NCBI GenBank assembly: GCA_963819715.1
Contig: CAWFXE010000006.1
Coordinates: 62,001-126,000, forward strand
Source of the DNA: DASUPK01 sp963819715
Lineage (GTDB): Bacteria > Actinomycetota > Thermoleophilia > Solirubrobacterales > 70-9
Reading direction: 5' to 3'
DNA length: 64,000 nucleotides
The position numbers and the translations under genes were made by a program. Of the stretch, positions 7,800 to 16,363 are shown piece by piece (the stretch's first letter is position 1; each line of letters starts with the position of its first letter). A model generated the notes under the pieces. It ran no database searches and was not told where the DNA came from. It worked only from the letters and a program-made list of their open reading frames with translations.

Positions 7800-8633
7800 A
7801 TGCCCCGCCACGGCGACATCACCGTCGTGATTCCCTGTTTCAACCACGGGCGGTACCTGCTCGAGTCGGTCGAGCGCGCGCTGGCGCAGGACGGCGGCCC
7901 GCCCAAGGTGATCGTCGTCGACGACGGCTCGACCGACGCCGAGACGAAGAGGGCACTCGACTCGCTGCCGAAGGGCGCCCAGCTGATCCGCCAGCAGAAC
8001 GCGGGTGTCGCCGCGGCGCGCAACGCCGGATTCGAGAACTCCGACTCCGAGTTGCTGCTGATGGTCGACGCGGACGACCGCCTCACCGTCGACGCGCTCG
8101 ATGTGCTTCGCCCGCCGCTTGAGGCCAATCCGGACGTCGGCTACTGCTACGGCCTGATGAAGCTGATCGGGGCCTGGTCCGGCGTCCTCCGCTTCCCGGA
8201 CTTCGACCCCTACATCCTCCTGCACCGCTCTATTGCGGGCGCGCAGCTGGGTTTGGTGCGCCGCCGCTGCTGGGAGGACTCCGGCGGCTTCGACCCGGCG
8301 ATCGACGGCTATGAGGACTGGGACTTCTGCCTGAGCGCGCTGGAGAAGGGCTGGCGCGGCCTCCAGATCGACCAGGTCACCCACGAGTACCGAAAGCACG
8401 AGCGCTCCGGGAACGAGGAGCATCGCCGCCGCTACCGCCACGTCTACCGGCAGCTCCGAGCGAAGCACGCCGACCTCTTCGCCCGCCGCCCCGAGTTCGC
8501 GAAGCAGACTCCGCTGGGCCCGCTGCAGCGCTTCACGTACCGGACGTATTTCGCCTGGCGCCCGATTCCGGCGCGGGTCGAGAAGGCGCTCTACAGCAAG
8601 GCCATCTTCCGGGAGCGGTCCGCCGCCGACTGA
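7800..8633 (+). CDS. Glycosyltransferase family 2
   Basis: 277 aa, single-domain GT-A enzyme. ITVVIPCFNHGRYL starts the fold, followed by VVDDGSTD, N-A-G-V-A-A-A-R-N, the metal-binding M-V-D-A-D-D-R, and the acceptor-side G-Y-E-D-W-D-F-C motif. The C-terminal ~60 residues are basic and helical without a clear membrane span. It would add one sugar to a lipid-linked or protein-linked acceptor at the cytoplasmic membrane face; specificity cannot be read. The TAGCTT hexamer overlapping the stop of the gene before it suggests its own promoter. Confidence 0.85.
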   Translation: MPRHGDITVVIPCFNHGRYLLESVERALAQDGGPPKVIVVDDGSTDAETKRALDSLPKGAQLIRQQNAGVAAARNAGFENSDSELLLMVDADDRLTVDALDVLRPPLEANPDVGYCYGLMKLIGAWSGVLRFPDFDPYILLHRSIAGAQLGLVRRRCWEDSGGFDPAIDGYEDWDFCLSALEKGWRGLQIDQVTHEYRKHERSGNEEHRRRYRHVYRQLRAKHADLFARRPEFAKQTPLGPLQRFTYRTYFAWRPIPARVEKALYSKAIFRERSAAD

Positions 8634-8690
8634 CCGTCACGAACGATGCCTCCGTCTCGTCTCCCTGGTGAGAGCTACGAAGGAGGCGTT

Positions 8691-9008
8691 ATGAACACCA
8701 ACCGAAACTCGCCCAGCAACGCCGAGGTGATCGACGAGTTCTCGAAATGGGGCGTGGGCGCCGGGATCCTCGTCGTCGCGCTCGCACCGCTGGCAATCCC
8801 GTTCCTGGTGCTGACGCTCGCGGTACTGCTCATCATGGCGGTGCCTGCGATCCCGATCTTGCTGATCGCGGCCTTGGTCTACGTGCCGGTTCGGCTTGTC
8901 CGCGGCCTGGTGAGGCGACGGAAGTCGCTACGCAGCGGGAGCGCGGCAGAGGAAGAGGTGCTCGGCCGGGTCGAGTTCGCACCTATCCACCACCGACTCG
9001 TCAAATAG
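8691..9008 (+). CDS. Small hydrophobic protein, function unknown
   Basis: 105 aa. A hydrophilic N-terminus (about 1-20) is followed by two closely spaced hydrophobic stretches (about 21-62) and a basic C-terminal tail (RLVRGLVRRRK), so it is probably a small integral membrane protein with a cytoplasmic basic end. The start at 8691 is preceded by a strong Shine-Dalgarno sequence, AGGAGG at 8681-8686, one of the few in this window; an in-frame ATG at 8646 lacks one. The last 27 codons lie antisense to the methyltransferase gene on the other strand. I do not recognise the family. Confidence 0.6.
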   Translation: MNTNRNSPSNAEVIDEFSKWGVGAGILVVALAPLAIPFLVLTLAVLLIMAVPAIPILLIAALVYVPVRLVRGLVRRRKSLRSGSAAEEEVLGRVEFAPIHHRLVK

Positions 9009-9752
9009 GTCCGCCGGCGTTCGGTCGTCGACCTCGAAGCCGGCTCCGCGGAGCCGGTCCGCCAGGTCCGCGCCGTAGATGCGGACGTGGTCCTGCTGGC
9101 CGAAGGCGACCATGCGATCGAGCGGAGAGGTGATCTGTGCGTCCTCGTAGGTGGGGACGCCGGGGCGGTAGGGGGTGAGCACCAGCGCCAGGCCTCCCGG
9201 TGCCAGCACCCGGCGCAGCTCCGACATCGCCGCCCTGTCGTCGGGGACGTGCTCGAGGACGTGGCTGCAGAGGATCAGGTCGAACGAGCCGTCGGGGAGA
9301 TCCATGTCGGTGATGTCGAGCGCGAGGTCGGCGGGGGCGTAGAGATCGGCGGTCGTCCGCTCGATCTCCGGGAGGCGCGCGAAGACCGGGTCGAAGAGCG
9401 GTTCCGGTGCGAAGTGAAGGAGGCGTCGGCCAGGGAGCTGGCCGCGGCTGAGCAGCAGCGCGATCGCGCGGTGGCGGGGATGCGAGCGGCAGCGTGGGCA
9501 GATGCCGCCGAAGCCGGCGATCCGGCGCCGCGACATCCGCTTGAAGCGACCGTCGCAGCAGGGGCACTCGCGGCCCTCGCCGCGAAGCAGCCGGGCGCTC
9601 ACGCGGCCGTTCAGATCGGCCGCCGCGTAGAGCACCCTCGCGAGCCGGTGGTGGCGAAGGACCCACTCGATTCCCTCGGCGAGCCAGACGGCCACACGGA
9701 GCCGCAGCGCCGGTCCCTCGAAGACGGGCCCCGCCTTGGGGGTGTCAGCCAC
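8928..9752 (-). CDS. SAM-dependent methyltransferase with zinc-ribbon-like insert
   Basis: 274 aa. An N-terminal amphipathic helix region is followed by a four-cysteine zinc-ribbon-like segment (C-P-C-C...C-P-R-C, about 62-90) and a class I methyltransferase domain: a degenerate motif I region (RRLLHFAPEP), DITDMDLPDGSFDLILCSHVLEHVPDD (motifs II-IV) and LRRVLAPGGLALVL. Members near glycosyltransferases usually methylate glycan or cyclitol hydroxyls, but the substrate here is unknown. GTG start; it overlaps the end of the upstream GT2 gene by 8 nt, so the two are probably co-translated. Its 3' end overlaps the convergent small membrane protein gene by 81 bp. Confidence 0.8.
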   Translation of the reverse strand: MADTPKAGPVFEGPALRLRVAVWLAEGIEWVLRHHRLARVLYAAADLNGRVSARLLRGEGRECPCCDGRFKRMSRRRIAGFGGICPRCRSHPRHRAIALLLSRGQLPGRRLLHFAPEPLFDPVFARLPEIERTTADLYAPADLALDITDMDLPDGSFDLILCSHVLEHVPDDRAAMSELRRVLAPGGLALVLTPYRPGVPTYEDAQITSPLDRMVAFGQQDHVRIYGADLADRLRGAGFEVDDRTPADLFDESVVDRCELDPAEHLFLCRAPAA

Positions 9753-10545
9753 GCGCGCCGATCCGCCGCAAGAGCTTCACGACTCCGCGGGGCTCCGGGT
9801 GCGGCCAGGAGGAGATCCGCGGCAGGATCGCCCGCCGGGTCCCCTCATAGCCGCGCATGATCCCCCGCTGCAGCGGGTTTCGAGCCCAGCCCAGCCGGAT
9901 CTCCTTCGCCTCGTTGAGCTGAACCCAGACGTCCGTGGTCGTCTTGCTCTCCGGGTGGTAGCGGAAGTTGAGCACGGGCTCGGAGATCCTCTCGACGCGG
10001 GCACCGCGCAGGAGGCGCAGGTAGAAGTCGTAGTCGGCGGCGTCGACGTAGGTCTCGTTGAGCGACGGCGCCTGGTCAAGCAGCTCGCGCCGCCAGATGA
10101 TCGTCGGGGTCGTCACGAACTGGCCGAAGTAGAGGTAGCGCCGCCAGCTGAACTTCGGTGGCACCAGCGTCCGGAAGATCTCGCCATCCTCGTCCACGTA
10201 GTTGACGCCGCCGAAGATCGCGCCCAGGCCCGGATCGCGATCGAAGCGCTCGAGCGCGCGGTCGACCGCCCCGGGGATGTAGGCGTCATCGGCGTTGACC
10301 CAGGCGAGCAGGTCCCCCTGCGCCATTCGCAGCCCCTTGTTGACCGCCTCCGTCTGCCCGCTGTCGGGCTCGGAGATCCAGGTCAGGTGCGGGTCCTCGC
10401 GGCCCTCGAGCAGCTCGGCGCTGCCGTCATCGGAGTTCCCGTCGACGACGATGTGCTCGTGAGGCGTCCGCAGCGCGGACACGCTGTCGAGCGTGTCGGG
10501 GAGGTAGCGCGCCATGTTGTACGCGGGGGTGATTACGGAGAGCAC
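9745..10545 (-). CDS. Glycosyltransferase family 2
   Basis: 266 aa, GT-A fold. Starts LSVITPAYNMARYL, with IVVDGNSDDGS, then the E-P-D-S-G-Q-T-E-A-V-N-K-G segment and A-W-V-N-A-D-D for metal binding. This is the WcaA-like subgroup with the extended DSGQ motif that also appears in the GT2 at 59-60 kb. No membrane span. First gene of a two-gene unit with the methyltransferase. The GTG start is supported by TAACCT 9 nt upstream. Confidence 0.85.
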   Translation of the reverse strand: MLSVITPAYNMARYLPDTLDSVSALRTPHEHIVVDGNSDDGSAELLEGREDPHLTWISEPDSGQTEAVNKGLRMAQGDLLAWVNADDAYIPGAVDRALERFDRDPGLGAIFGGVNYVDEDGEIFRTLVPPKFSWRRYLYFGQFVTTPTIIWRRELLDQAPSLNETYVDAADYDFYLRLLRGARVERISEPVLNFRYHPESKTTTDVWVQLNEAKEIRLGWARNPLQRGIMRGYEGTRRAILPRISSWPHPEPRGVVKLLRRIGARG

Positions 10546-10554
10546 GGCGGGCGC

Positions 10555-10564
10555 AGGTTAGGCA
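10555..10564. promoter_or_regulatory. Opposed -10-like elements in the GT2/rmlC divergent gap
   Basis: The 10 bases AGGTTAGGCA read TAACCT on the minus strand (9 nt before the GT2 start 10545) and TAGGCA on the plus strand, sharing the central TA. The plus-strand hexamer is 13 nt before GTG 10578; an alternative CATCAT at 10563-10568 is 9 nt before it. The whole divergent gap is only 32 bp. Confidence 0.4.
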
Positions 10565-10577
10565 TCATTGCCGCCTC

Positions 10578-11129
10578 GTGGAGGTGGTGCCGACCCAACT
10601 AGAGGGCCCGATCCTGCTGGCGCCCAAGGTCTTTCGCGACCCGCGGGGGTTCTTTCTGGAGACCTATCGCCAGACGGTCCTCGCCGAGCTCGGCATCGAC
10701 GACGAGTTCGTCCAGGACAACCACTCGCGATCTTCGAAGGGAATCGTGCGCGGGATGCACTACCAGCCCGGGATGGCCAAGCTCGTCCGCTGCCCGCGCG
10801 GTGAGATCGTCGACGTCCTGGTGGACATCAGGAAGGGCTCTCCGAGGTTCGGGCAGTGGGAGGCCTTCACCCTCAACGACGAGAACCTGCACCAGCTCTA
10901 CTGCCCGGGCGGCTTCGCCCACGGCTTCTGCGTGACGAGCGAGGTGGCGGACGTGGTCTACAAGTGCTCGACCTACTACGACCCCGAAACCGAGAGCGGG
11001 ATCTCGTATGCGGACCCCGCGATCGGCATCGAGTGGCCCGAGATCGACCTGATCCCCTCTGAGCGCGACGCGGGCGCCCCGTTGCTGGCGGACGTCCAGG
11101 ACGGGCTCCCGTTTTCGTATGAGGTCTAG
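10578..11129 (+). CDS. rmlC: dTDP-4-dehydrorhamnose 3,5-epimerase family protein
   Basis: 183 aa, standard length for RmlC cupin epimerases. Visible: F-R-D-P-R-G-F-F-L-E-T-Y for substrate binding, R-G-M-H-Y-Q with the catalytic His61, and the Y-K-C-S-T-Y-Y-D-P-E-T-E-S-G-I block with the active-site tyrosine. The canonical reaction is double epimerisation at C3 and C5 of dTDP-4-keto-6-deoxyglucose on the way to dTDP-L-rhamnose. No rmlA, rmlB or rmlD lies in the window, so these would have to be elsewhere. Because gmd follows 12 bp later, a role on another keto-deoxy sugar nucleotide is possible. Confidence 0.85.
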   Translation: MEVVPTQLEGPILLAPKVFRDPRGFFLETYRQTVLAELGIDDEFVQDNHSRSSKGIVRGMHYQPGMAKLVRCPRGEIVDVLVDIRKGSPRFGQWEAFTLNDENLHQLYCPGGFAHGFCVTSEVADVVYKCSTYYDPETESGISYADPAIGIEWPEIDLIPSERDAGAPLLADVQDGLPFSYEV

Positions 11130-11132
11130 CCT
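11127..11132 (+). promoter_or_regulatory. -10-like TAGCCT containing the rmlC stop codon
   Basis: TAGCCT, 9 nt before the gmd ATG at 11142. The first three bases are the rmlC stop codon. Confidence 0.4.
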
Positions 11133-11141
11133 GCAGGCGAA

Positions 11142-12176
11142 ATGAACGAGCGACTCGGCAAGCGCGCCCTGATCACGGGCATCTCGGGCCAGGACGGCTC
11201 GTACCTGGCCGAGCTCCTGCTCGAAAAGGAATACGAGGTCCACGGCATCGTCCGGCGCTCTTCGAGCTTCAACACCCACCGGATCGACCACCTCTACCAC
11301 GACCCGCACGAGCAGGGGGTCAGGCTCTTCACCCACTACGGGGACCTGACCGACTCGACGGCGCTGGTCAAGCTGCTCTACGAGCTCCAGCCCGACGAGA
11401 TCTACCACCTGGGCGCGCAGAGCCACGTCCGCGTGTCGTTCGACATCCCGGAATACACCTTCGACGTCACGGGGGCCGGGACCGTGCGGCTGCTGGAGGC
11501 GGTTCGCGAGGCCGGAGTCAACCCACGCTTCTACCAGGCGTCCTCATCGGAGATGTTCGGCGCGGCGCCCCCGCCGCAGAACGAGGAGACGCCGTTCCAC
11601 CCGCGCAGCCCGTATGGCGTGGCCAAGGTCGCTTCCTACTGGGCGACCGTCAACTACCGCGAGGCCTACGACATGTTCGCCACCAACGGGATCCTCTTCA
11701 ACCACGAGTCCCCGCGCCGCGGCGAGACCTTCGTCACCCGCAAGATCACCCGCGCGGTGGCCAGGATCGCGGCCGGTCTTCAGGACAAGCTCTTCCTCGG
11801 GAATCTCGACGCCCAGCGCGACTGGGGATACGCGAAGGAGTACGTCGAGGCGATGTGGCTGATGCTCCAGGTCGACGAGCCCGACGACTTCGTGATCGCC
11901 ACCGGCGAGACGCACACCGTGCGCGAGGCGGTCGAGATCGCCTTCGCCCGCGCCGGCCTCAACGCAGACGACCACGTCGAGATCGACCCGAAGTACTACC
12001 GGCCCTCCGAGGTCGACGTGCTGCTGGGCGACGCGAGCAAGGCGAAGGAGGCCCTCGGCTGGGAGCCCAAGACTCGCTTCAAGGAGCTGGTCGAGCTGAT
12101 GGTCGACGCCGACGTCGCCGAGCTCGAGGACCAGATGGCGGGCAAGGTGACCCGCTACAGCCACGAGGGGGCGTAG
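11142..12176 (+). CDS. gmd: GDP-mannose 4,6-dehydratase
   Basis: 344 aa extended short-chain dehydrogenase. It converts GDP-D-mannose to GDP-4-keto-6-deoxy-D-mannose using bound NADP. Visible: T-G-I-S-G-Q-D-G-S-Y cofactor loop, the Gmd-specific R-R-S-S-S-F-N-T-x-R-I-D-H stretch (about 38-50) that contacts NADP and helps oligomerise, and the catalytic S-S-E (about 135-137) and Y158-x-x-x-K162. The tail shows the R-D-W-G-Y-A-K-E-Y-V-E-A-M-W block. The product can be reduced by the GDP-fucose-synthase-like enzyme at 55.4 kb. A second, more diverged copy lies at 45.8 kb. Confidence 0.93.
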   Translation: MNERLGKRALITGISGQDGSYLAELLLEKEYEVHGIVRRSSSFNTHRIDHLYHDPHEQGVRLFTHYGDLTDSTALVKLLYELQPDEIYHLGAQSHVRVSFDIPEYTFDVTGAGTVRLLEAVREAGVNPRFYQASSSEMFGAAPPPQNEETPFHPRSPYGVAKVASYWATVNYREAYDMFATNGILFNHESPRRGETFVTRKITRAVARIAAGLQDKLFLGNLDAQRDWGYAKEYVEAMWLMLQVDEPDDFVIATGETHTVREAVEIAFARAGLNADDHVEIDPKYYRPSEVDVLLGDASKAKEALGWEPKTRFKELVELMVDADVAELEDQMAGKVTRYSHEGA

Positions 12177-12186
12177 CTCACCCCAC

Positions 12187-13224
12187 ATGAGTGAGGCCCG
12201 CGTCCTCCACGTCCTCCCGCACCGCGGAGGCGGAGGTGAGGCGTACATCGCGCAGCTGGCCTCGATGCGAGGGTTCGAGTTCGATCGCATCGAGCTCACC
12301 GGACGTCGCAATCCACTGGAGCTCGGGGCCGGATTGGCGCGCGCGATTCGGGCCGCCCGTCGCCATGACCTCGTTCACGTCCATGGGGATGCCGCAGCCC
12401 TGGCCTGCCTGCCGGCCATCGGAAAGCGCCCGACCGTCATCACGCTTCACGGCTCACATCTGTTGCGCCGGAGCTCTGGAACGCGCGGGCGCCTCGTCCG
12501 AGAGGGGAGCAGGCGTGCCTTCGCCAGCGCGGGGGCGGTCATCGCTGTGTCCGAGTCAGAGCTCGCCTTCGCCCGGTCGATCGCGCCGGCGGCCGCCGAG
12601 AAGATCACGCTGGTCCACAACGGTGTCCCGGAGGCGGCTCCGCCGACGGAGGGCGAGCGACGCGCGACGCGGGAGGCCCTCGGGGTCGAGCCGGATGCCT
12701 ACGTTGCCCTGTTCGTCGGCGAGCTCAGCGAGCGCAAGCAGCCAGTGCAGTTCGCGGAGGGGATCGCTCGGGCGCGGCTCGAGCAGCCCCGGATCGTCGG
12801 CTTGGTTGTCGGCGACGGGCCTCTGCGCGGGCGGCTGGACCCGCTGGCGGGCGACGGGCTCATCCTGCTGGGCGAGCGGCGCGACGTCACGGATCTGCTG
12901 GCGGCCGCGGACTCCTTCGTGCTCCCGTCCCTCTGGGAGGGCCTCTCCTACGCGGTGCTCGAGGCGATGTCCCTCGGGCGGGCCGTCGTCGTCTCCGACG
13001 GCCCGGGCAACCCGGACGCGGCGGGTGAAGCCGGCCTGGTCTTCCCGGCGGGCGACGTCCAGGCGCTGGCGTCCTCGATCGCTCGCCTGGCACGCGAGCC
13101 GGAGCTGGATCGCTCGCTCGGAGAGGCGGCGGCGGCGCGGGCCCGGGAGAGGTTCTCGCTCTCCGGGATGATCGAGGCGACGGCCGAGGTGTACGAGCGG
13201 GCACTCAGCCGGAGGACGACTTGA
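12187..13224 (+). CDS. Glycosyltransferase family 4 (GT-B)
   Basis: 345 aa. GT-B enzyme: the N-terminal domain starts HVLPHRGGGGEAYIAQL and holds VHVHGD and VITLHGSH; the C-terminal donor domain has LFVGELSERKQPV, VVGDGPLRG and the E-G-L-S-Y-A-V-L-E-A-M-S-L-G nucleotide-sugar motif. A retaining transfer from a nucleotide sugar is expected for family 4. It follows gmd by 10 bp (a TAGCTC sequence including the gmd stop lies 7 nt upstream) and overlaps the next GT4 by 4 nt, so these genes probably form one unit. Confidence 0.88.
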   Translation: MSEARVLHVLPHRGGGGEAYIAQLASMRGFEFDRIELTGRRNPLELGAGLARAIRAARRHDLVHVHGDAAALACLPAIGKRPTVITLHGSHLLRRSSGTRGRLVREGSRRAFASAGAVIAVSESELAFARSIAPAAAEKITLVHNGVPEAAPPTEGERRATREALGVEPDAYVALFVGELSERKQPVQFAEGIARARLEQPRIVGLVVGDGPLRGRLDPLAGDGLILLGERRDVTDLLAAADSFVLPSLWEGLSYAVLEAMSLGRAVVVSDGPGNPDAAGEAGLVFPAGDVQALASSIARLAREPELDRSLGEAAAARARERFSLSGMIEATAEVYERALSRRTT

Positions 13225-14396
13225 GGATCGCGATCGTCTACGACTGCCTCTTCCCCAACACCGTCGGCGGCGCCGAGCGCTGGTACCGGAACCTGGCCGA
13301 GCGTCTCGAAGGCGAGCATCGCATCGTCTACCTGACGCGCCGCCAATGGGGCGACGAGGGGCCCGAGACCTCGTTCCCGACGCTCGCGGTCTCGCCTCGA
13401 AGCGAGCTCTACACCGCCTCCGGCCGCCGCCGCATCTGGCCACCGGTGCGCTTCGGGATCGGCGTCCTCTGGCACGTGCTCCGCCACGGCCGCCGCTACG
13501 ACGCGATCCACATGGCGTCGTTCCCGTACTTCTCGCTGCTCGGCGCCTGGCTCGCCCTTCGCCTGAACCACTCGCATGCTCGGCTGATCGTCGATTGGCA
13601 CGAGATCTGGAGCCGCTCCTACTGGCAGAGCTACCTCGGCCGAATCGGCGGCCGGATCGCCTACTGGATCCAAGCGCTCTGCCTGCGGCTTCCGGACCGC
13701 AGCTTCACGTTCTCCCGGCTCGCCGAGGCCCGTGTTCGCGAGCTGGGGCACCGGGCTCCGATCACCAGGTTGACCGGCGAGTACGCGGAGAACGAGGAGG
13801 AGCGCCGGGCTCTCCTCGCGTCCGAGAGGCCCGCCGCCCTGCCGCCGACGGCATTGGCGGCAGGGCGCCAGATCCCGGAGAAGCGGGTGCCCTCGATCCC
13901 CGCCGCGATCGCCGAGGCGGCGCGGGAGCTGCCCGAGCTGCGCTGCGTGATCCTCGGAGACGGGCCCGAGGCGGAGGCGACGCGCGCTGCGATACGCGAT
14001 CTCGAGCTGGGGGAGCGGGTTGAGCTACGCGGCCGGGTGGACCACTCGGAGCTCATGCGGGTTCTCTCCCAGTCTGTGTGCCTGGTTCACCCCTCGATGC
14101 GTGAGGGCTACGGCTTGGTGGTGGTCGAGGCAGCCTCGCTCGGCACCCCCGCGGTCGTGGTGAGCGGGCCCGACAACGCCGCGACTGAGCTGGTCGAGGA
14201 GGGAGTGAGCGGCTTCGTCGTCGCCGACTCCAGCCCCACGAGCCTCGCGCGGGGGATTGCGTTGGCCGTCGGCGGCGGCGCAGCTCTGCGCGAGACTACG
14301 CTCGACTGGTACGAGCGCCATCGCCACGAGCTCTCGATCGACAGCTCGCTCGGAATCGTGCAGGCGTCCTACGGGGCGGAGGGCCCGCCCGGCTAG
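13221..14396 (+). CDS. Glycosyltransferase family 4 (GT-B)
   Basis: 391 aa. TTG start overlapping the previous stop (TTGA). N-terminal domain: IVYDCLFPNTVGGAERWYRNLAERL; donor domain: GRQIPEKRVPSIPAAI, VILGDGPE and R-E-G-Y-G-L-V-V-V-E-A-A-S-L-G-T-P. The N-terminal G-G-A-E-R-W motif is common in capsule and O-antigen GT4 enzymes. A long loop between the two domains (about 195-215) is Ala/Arg-rich. It ends in a CTAG shared with the stop of the convergent GT2 gene. Confidence 0.88.
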   Translation: MRIAIVYDCLFPNTVGGAERWYRNLAERLEGEHRIVYLTRRQWGDEGPETSFPTLAVSPRSELYTASGRRRIWPPVRFGIGVLWHVLRHGRRYDAIHMASFPYFSLLGAWLALRLNHSHARLIVDWHEIWSRSYWQSYLGRIGGRIAYWIQALCLRLPDRSFTFSRLAEARVRELGHRAPITRLTGEYAENEEERRALLASERPAALPPTALAAGRQIPEKRVPSIPAAIAEAARELPELRCVILGDGPEAEATRAAIRDLELGERVELRGRVDHSELMRVLSQSVCLVHPSMREGYGLVVVEAASLGTPAVVVSGPDNAATELVEEGVSGFVVADSSPTSLARGIALAVGGGAALRETTLDWYERHRHELSIDSSLGIVQASYGAEGPPG

Positions 14397-15202
14397 GGAG
14401 CTTGCCCGAGCCGCCGCCGCCGCGCCCGCTTCAGGGGCAGCGGTGTCAGATAGGAGACAGCGGGGAGAATCAGCCCCGTCGCGCCCGCGAGGGTCCCCCG
14501 GCGGCGCAGGGTGGCGGCCCGGATCGCGAGCGTCTCGCGGATCTGGGCGCGTTCCGCTCGCGCGGCGACGTTCGACCCGGTCATCCGCCTCACCGCGAGA
14601 ACCTCGTCGAGTGTGAGGACGACGTGGGAGTCCGCGATGCGAAGCCAGAGATCGTGGTCCATCGCATAGCGGAGCCCTTCGTCGTATCCCCCGATGCTCA
14701 GCGCCACATCCCGCCGGAAGGCGGCACACGAGTTGGGGATCGGGTTGAAGCGCATCAGTGCCGCGTTCACCTCCCCGGTGGCGAAAGCGGTGCGGGGCTC
14801 CAGCTCGCTCCCGGAGCCGTCCACCTCGCGCATCTGCGCCCCGACCACCGCGACCTCGGGACGTGCGTCGAGCACCTCCAGCTCACGATCGAGGCGCTCC
14901 GGAAGAGACCAGTCGTCGGCGTCCTGTACGGCGACCGCGGGAGCCGCCGCCTCGGCGAGCCCCCGGTTGAGGCTCTTAGAGATGCCCATGTGGTGGAGCG
15001 GCAGATAGCGCAGCCGCGGATCGTTGATCTTCCTGACGATCTCGGGTGTCGAGTCGGTCGAGCCGTCGTCCACGACGATCAGCTCCAGGTCCTCGACCGT
15101 CTGCGAGAGGACGGACTCGATCGCCTGGGGGAGCGTGTCCGCGTTGTTCCAGCAGCCGATCAGCACGCTTACCCGCGGGGCGTCGGCCCTTCGCTCCGGC
15201 AT
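14393..15202 (-). CDS. Glycosyltransferase family 2
   Basis: 269 aa, GT-A. VSVLIGCWNNADTLPQAIESVL, IVVDDGSTDSTPEIV, the metal site Q-D-A-D-D-W and Y-A-M-D-H-D-L-W-L-R-I on the acceptor side. It ends in a basic, hydrophobic tail (TPLPLKRARRRRL) that may associate with the membrane. The ATG at 15202 is chosen because TAGGAT lies 8 nt upstream and the family N-terminus begins right after it; the frame stays open much further upstream but without family sequence. Single-gene unit between two oppositely directed genes. Confidence 0.85.
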   Translation of the reverse strand: MPERRADAPRVSVLIGCWNNADTLPQAIESVLSQTVEDLELIVVDDGSTDSTPEIVRKINDPRLRYLPLHHMGISKSLNRGLAEAAAPAVAVQDADDWSLPERLDRELEVLDARPEVAVVGAQMREVDGSGSELEPRTAFATGEVNAALMRFNPIPNSCAAFRRDVALSIGGYDEGLRYAMDHDLWLRIADSHVVLTLDEVLAVRRMTGSNVAARAERAQIRETLAIRAATLRRRGTLAGATGLILPAVSYLTPLPLKRARRRRLGQAP

Positions 15203-15210
15203 GCGGCGGG

Positions 15211-15247
15211 ATCCTAGCCACCCACCGGATCCGGGCCCGGGTACCCT
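15211..15247. promoter_or_regulatory. Divergent -10-like pair between GT2 and aminotransferase
   Basis: Minus-strand TAGGAT (15211-15216) lies 8 nt before ATG 15202 and plus-strand TACCCT (15242-15247) lies 9 nt before TTG 15257. Both fit the leaderless pattern. Confidence 0.45.
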
Positions 15248-15256
15248 CCTTGCCCC

Positions 15257-16363
15257 TTGGATCTCCCCCTGTTCGCAAATCGCGCGTCGCTTGAGCCGCT
15301 CCTGCCGGAGGTCGCGGAGCGTCAACGAGCCGTCCTGGACAGCGGCCGCTACATCCTCGGGCCGGAGGTCCAGGCGTTCGAGTCCGAATTCGCCGCCTAC
15401 CTCGGGGCCGAGCATTGCATCGGCGTGGCCAACGGGACGGACGCTCTCTCGCTCGCCCTGCGCGCGCTCGGGGTGGGCCCGGGGGACGAGGTGGTCGTCC
15501 CGGCGTTCACCTTCTACGCGACCGCGGAGGCCGTCGCCGTGAACGGCGCCGTCCCGGTCTTCTGCGACGTCGACCCCGAGACCTGGTGCATGACCGCGGC
15601 GACGGCGGAGCCCGTGATCACCGACCGGACGAAGGCGCTCCTCCCCGTCCACATCTTCGGCAACCTCGCCCCGGTCCCGGAGCTGATGGATCTGGCCGCC
15701 TCTCGCGGCATCGGCGTGCTCGAGGACGCCGCGCAAGCGCATGGCGCCACGCTGGACGACCGGTTCGCGGGGACCATGGGGCACGCCGGGACCTTCAGCT
15801 TCTTCCCCGCCAAGAACCTCGGCGGATTCGGCGACGGGGGGGCCGTGACGACCAACGACCCGGAGGTGGCCGCGCTCGTCCGGCGGCTCCGCTTCCACGG
15901 GTCGGATGACAAGAGGACCTTCACCGAGGTCGGCTACAACTCCCGCCTCGACGACCTCCAGGCAGCCGGCCTACGCGTCCTTCTGCCCCACCTCGCCGAG
16001 TGGACCGAGGCCAGGCGCCGCGCGGCCTCCGCCTACGTGGACGCGGGATTGGGCGAGCTGGTGGGCGTCCAGCGCGAGCCGGACAGCGGACGGTCCTGCT
16101 GGCACCTCTTCGCGGTTGCGGCCCCGGAGCGAGACCGGCTCGCGGGCGCGCTGGGCGTGGCCGGGATCGGCGCACGCCCCTACTACGAGGTGCCGCTCTA
16201 CCGCCAGCCCGCTCTCGAGCGCTGGGCCCCTCCGGAGCCGCTGGCCGAGACGGAGCGCATCTGCGCCGAGGTGCTCGCCCTGCCAATGGGGACCGCGCTT
16301 CCCGAGGGGGCGGCCGAGAGGGTCGTCGGGGCCGTGCGGGAGAGCCTCGTCCCGCAGCCCTAG
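15257..16363 (+). CDS. PLP-dependent sugar aminotransferase, DegT/DnrJ/EryC1 family (WbpE-like)
   Basis: 368 aa. It transfers an amino group to a keto-sugar nucleotide, usually from glutamate. Visible: the N-G-T-D-A-L phosphate-binding turn near 60-65, V-P-A-F-T-F-Y-A-T-A-E-A, the PLP-pairing Asp157 in L-E-D-A-A-Q-A-H-G, and the Schiff-base Lys186 in F-F-P-A-K-N-L-G-G-F-G-D-G-G. It faces the WbpD-like acetyltransferase and WbpB-like oxidoreductase genes, so the likely step is 3-amination of a UDP-3-keto-GlcNAcA intermediate, as in the P. aeruginosa Wbp pathway. TTG start, supported by TACCCT 9 nt upstream. Confidence 0.88.
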   Translation: MDLPLFANRASLEPLLPEVAERQRAVLDSGRYILGPEVQAFESEFAAYLGAEHCIGVANGTDALSLALRALGVGPGDEVVVPAFTFYATAEAVAVNGAVPVFCDVDPETWCMTAATAEPVITDRTKALLPVHIFGNLAPVPELMDLAASRGIGVLEDAAQAHGATLDDRFAGTMGHAGTFSFFPAKNLGGFGDGGAVTTNDPEVAALVRRLRFHGSDDKRTFTEVGYNSRLDDLQAAGLRVLLPHLAEWTEARRRAASAYVDAGLGELVGVQREPDSGRSCWHLFAVAAPERDRLAGALGVAGIGARPYYEVPLYRQPALERWAPPEPLAETERICAEVLALPMGTALPEGAAERVVGAVRESLVPQP

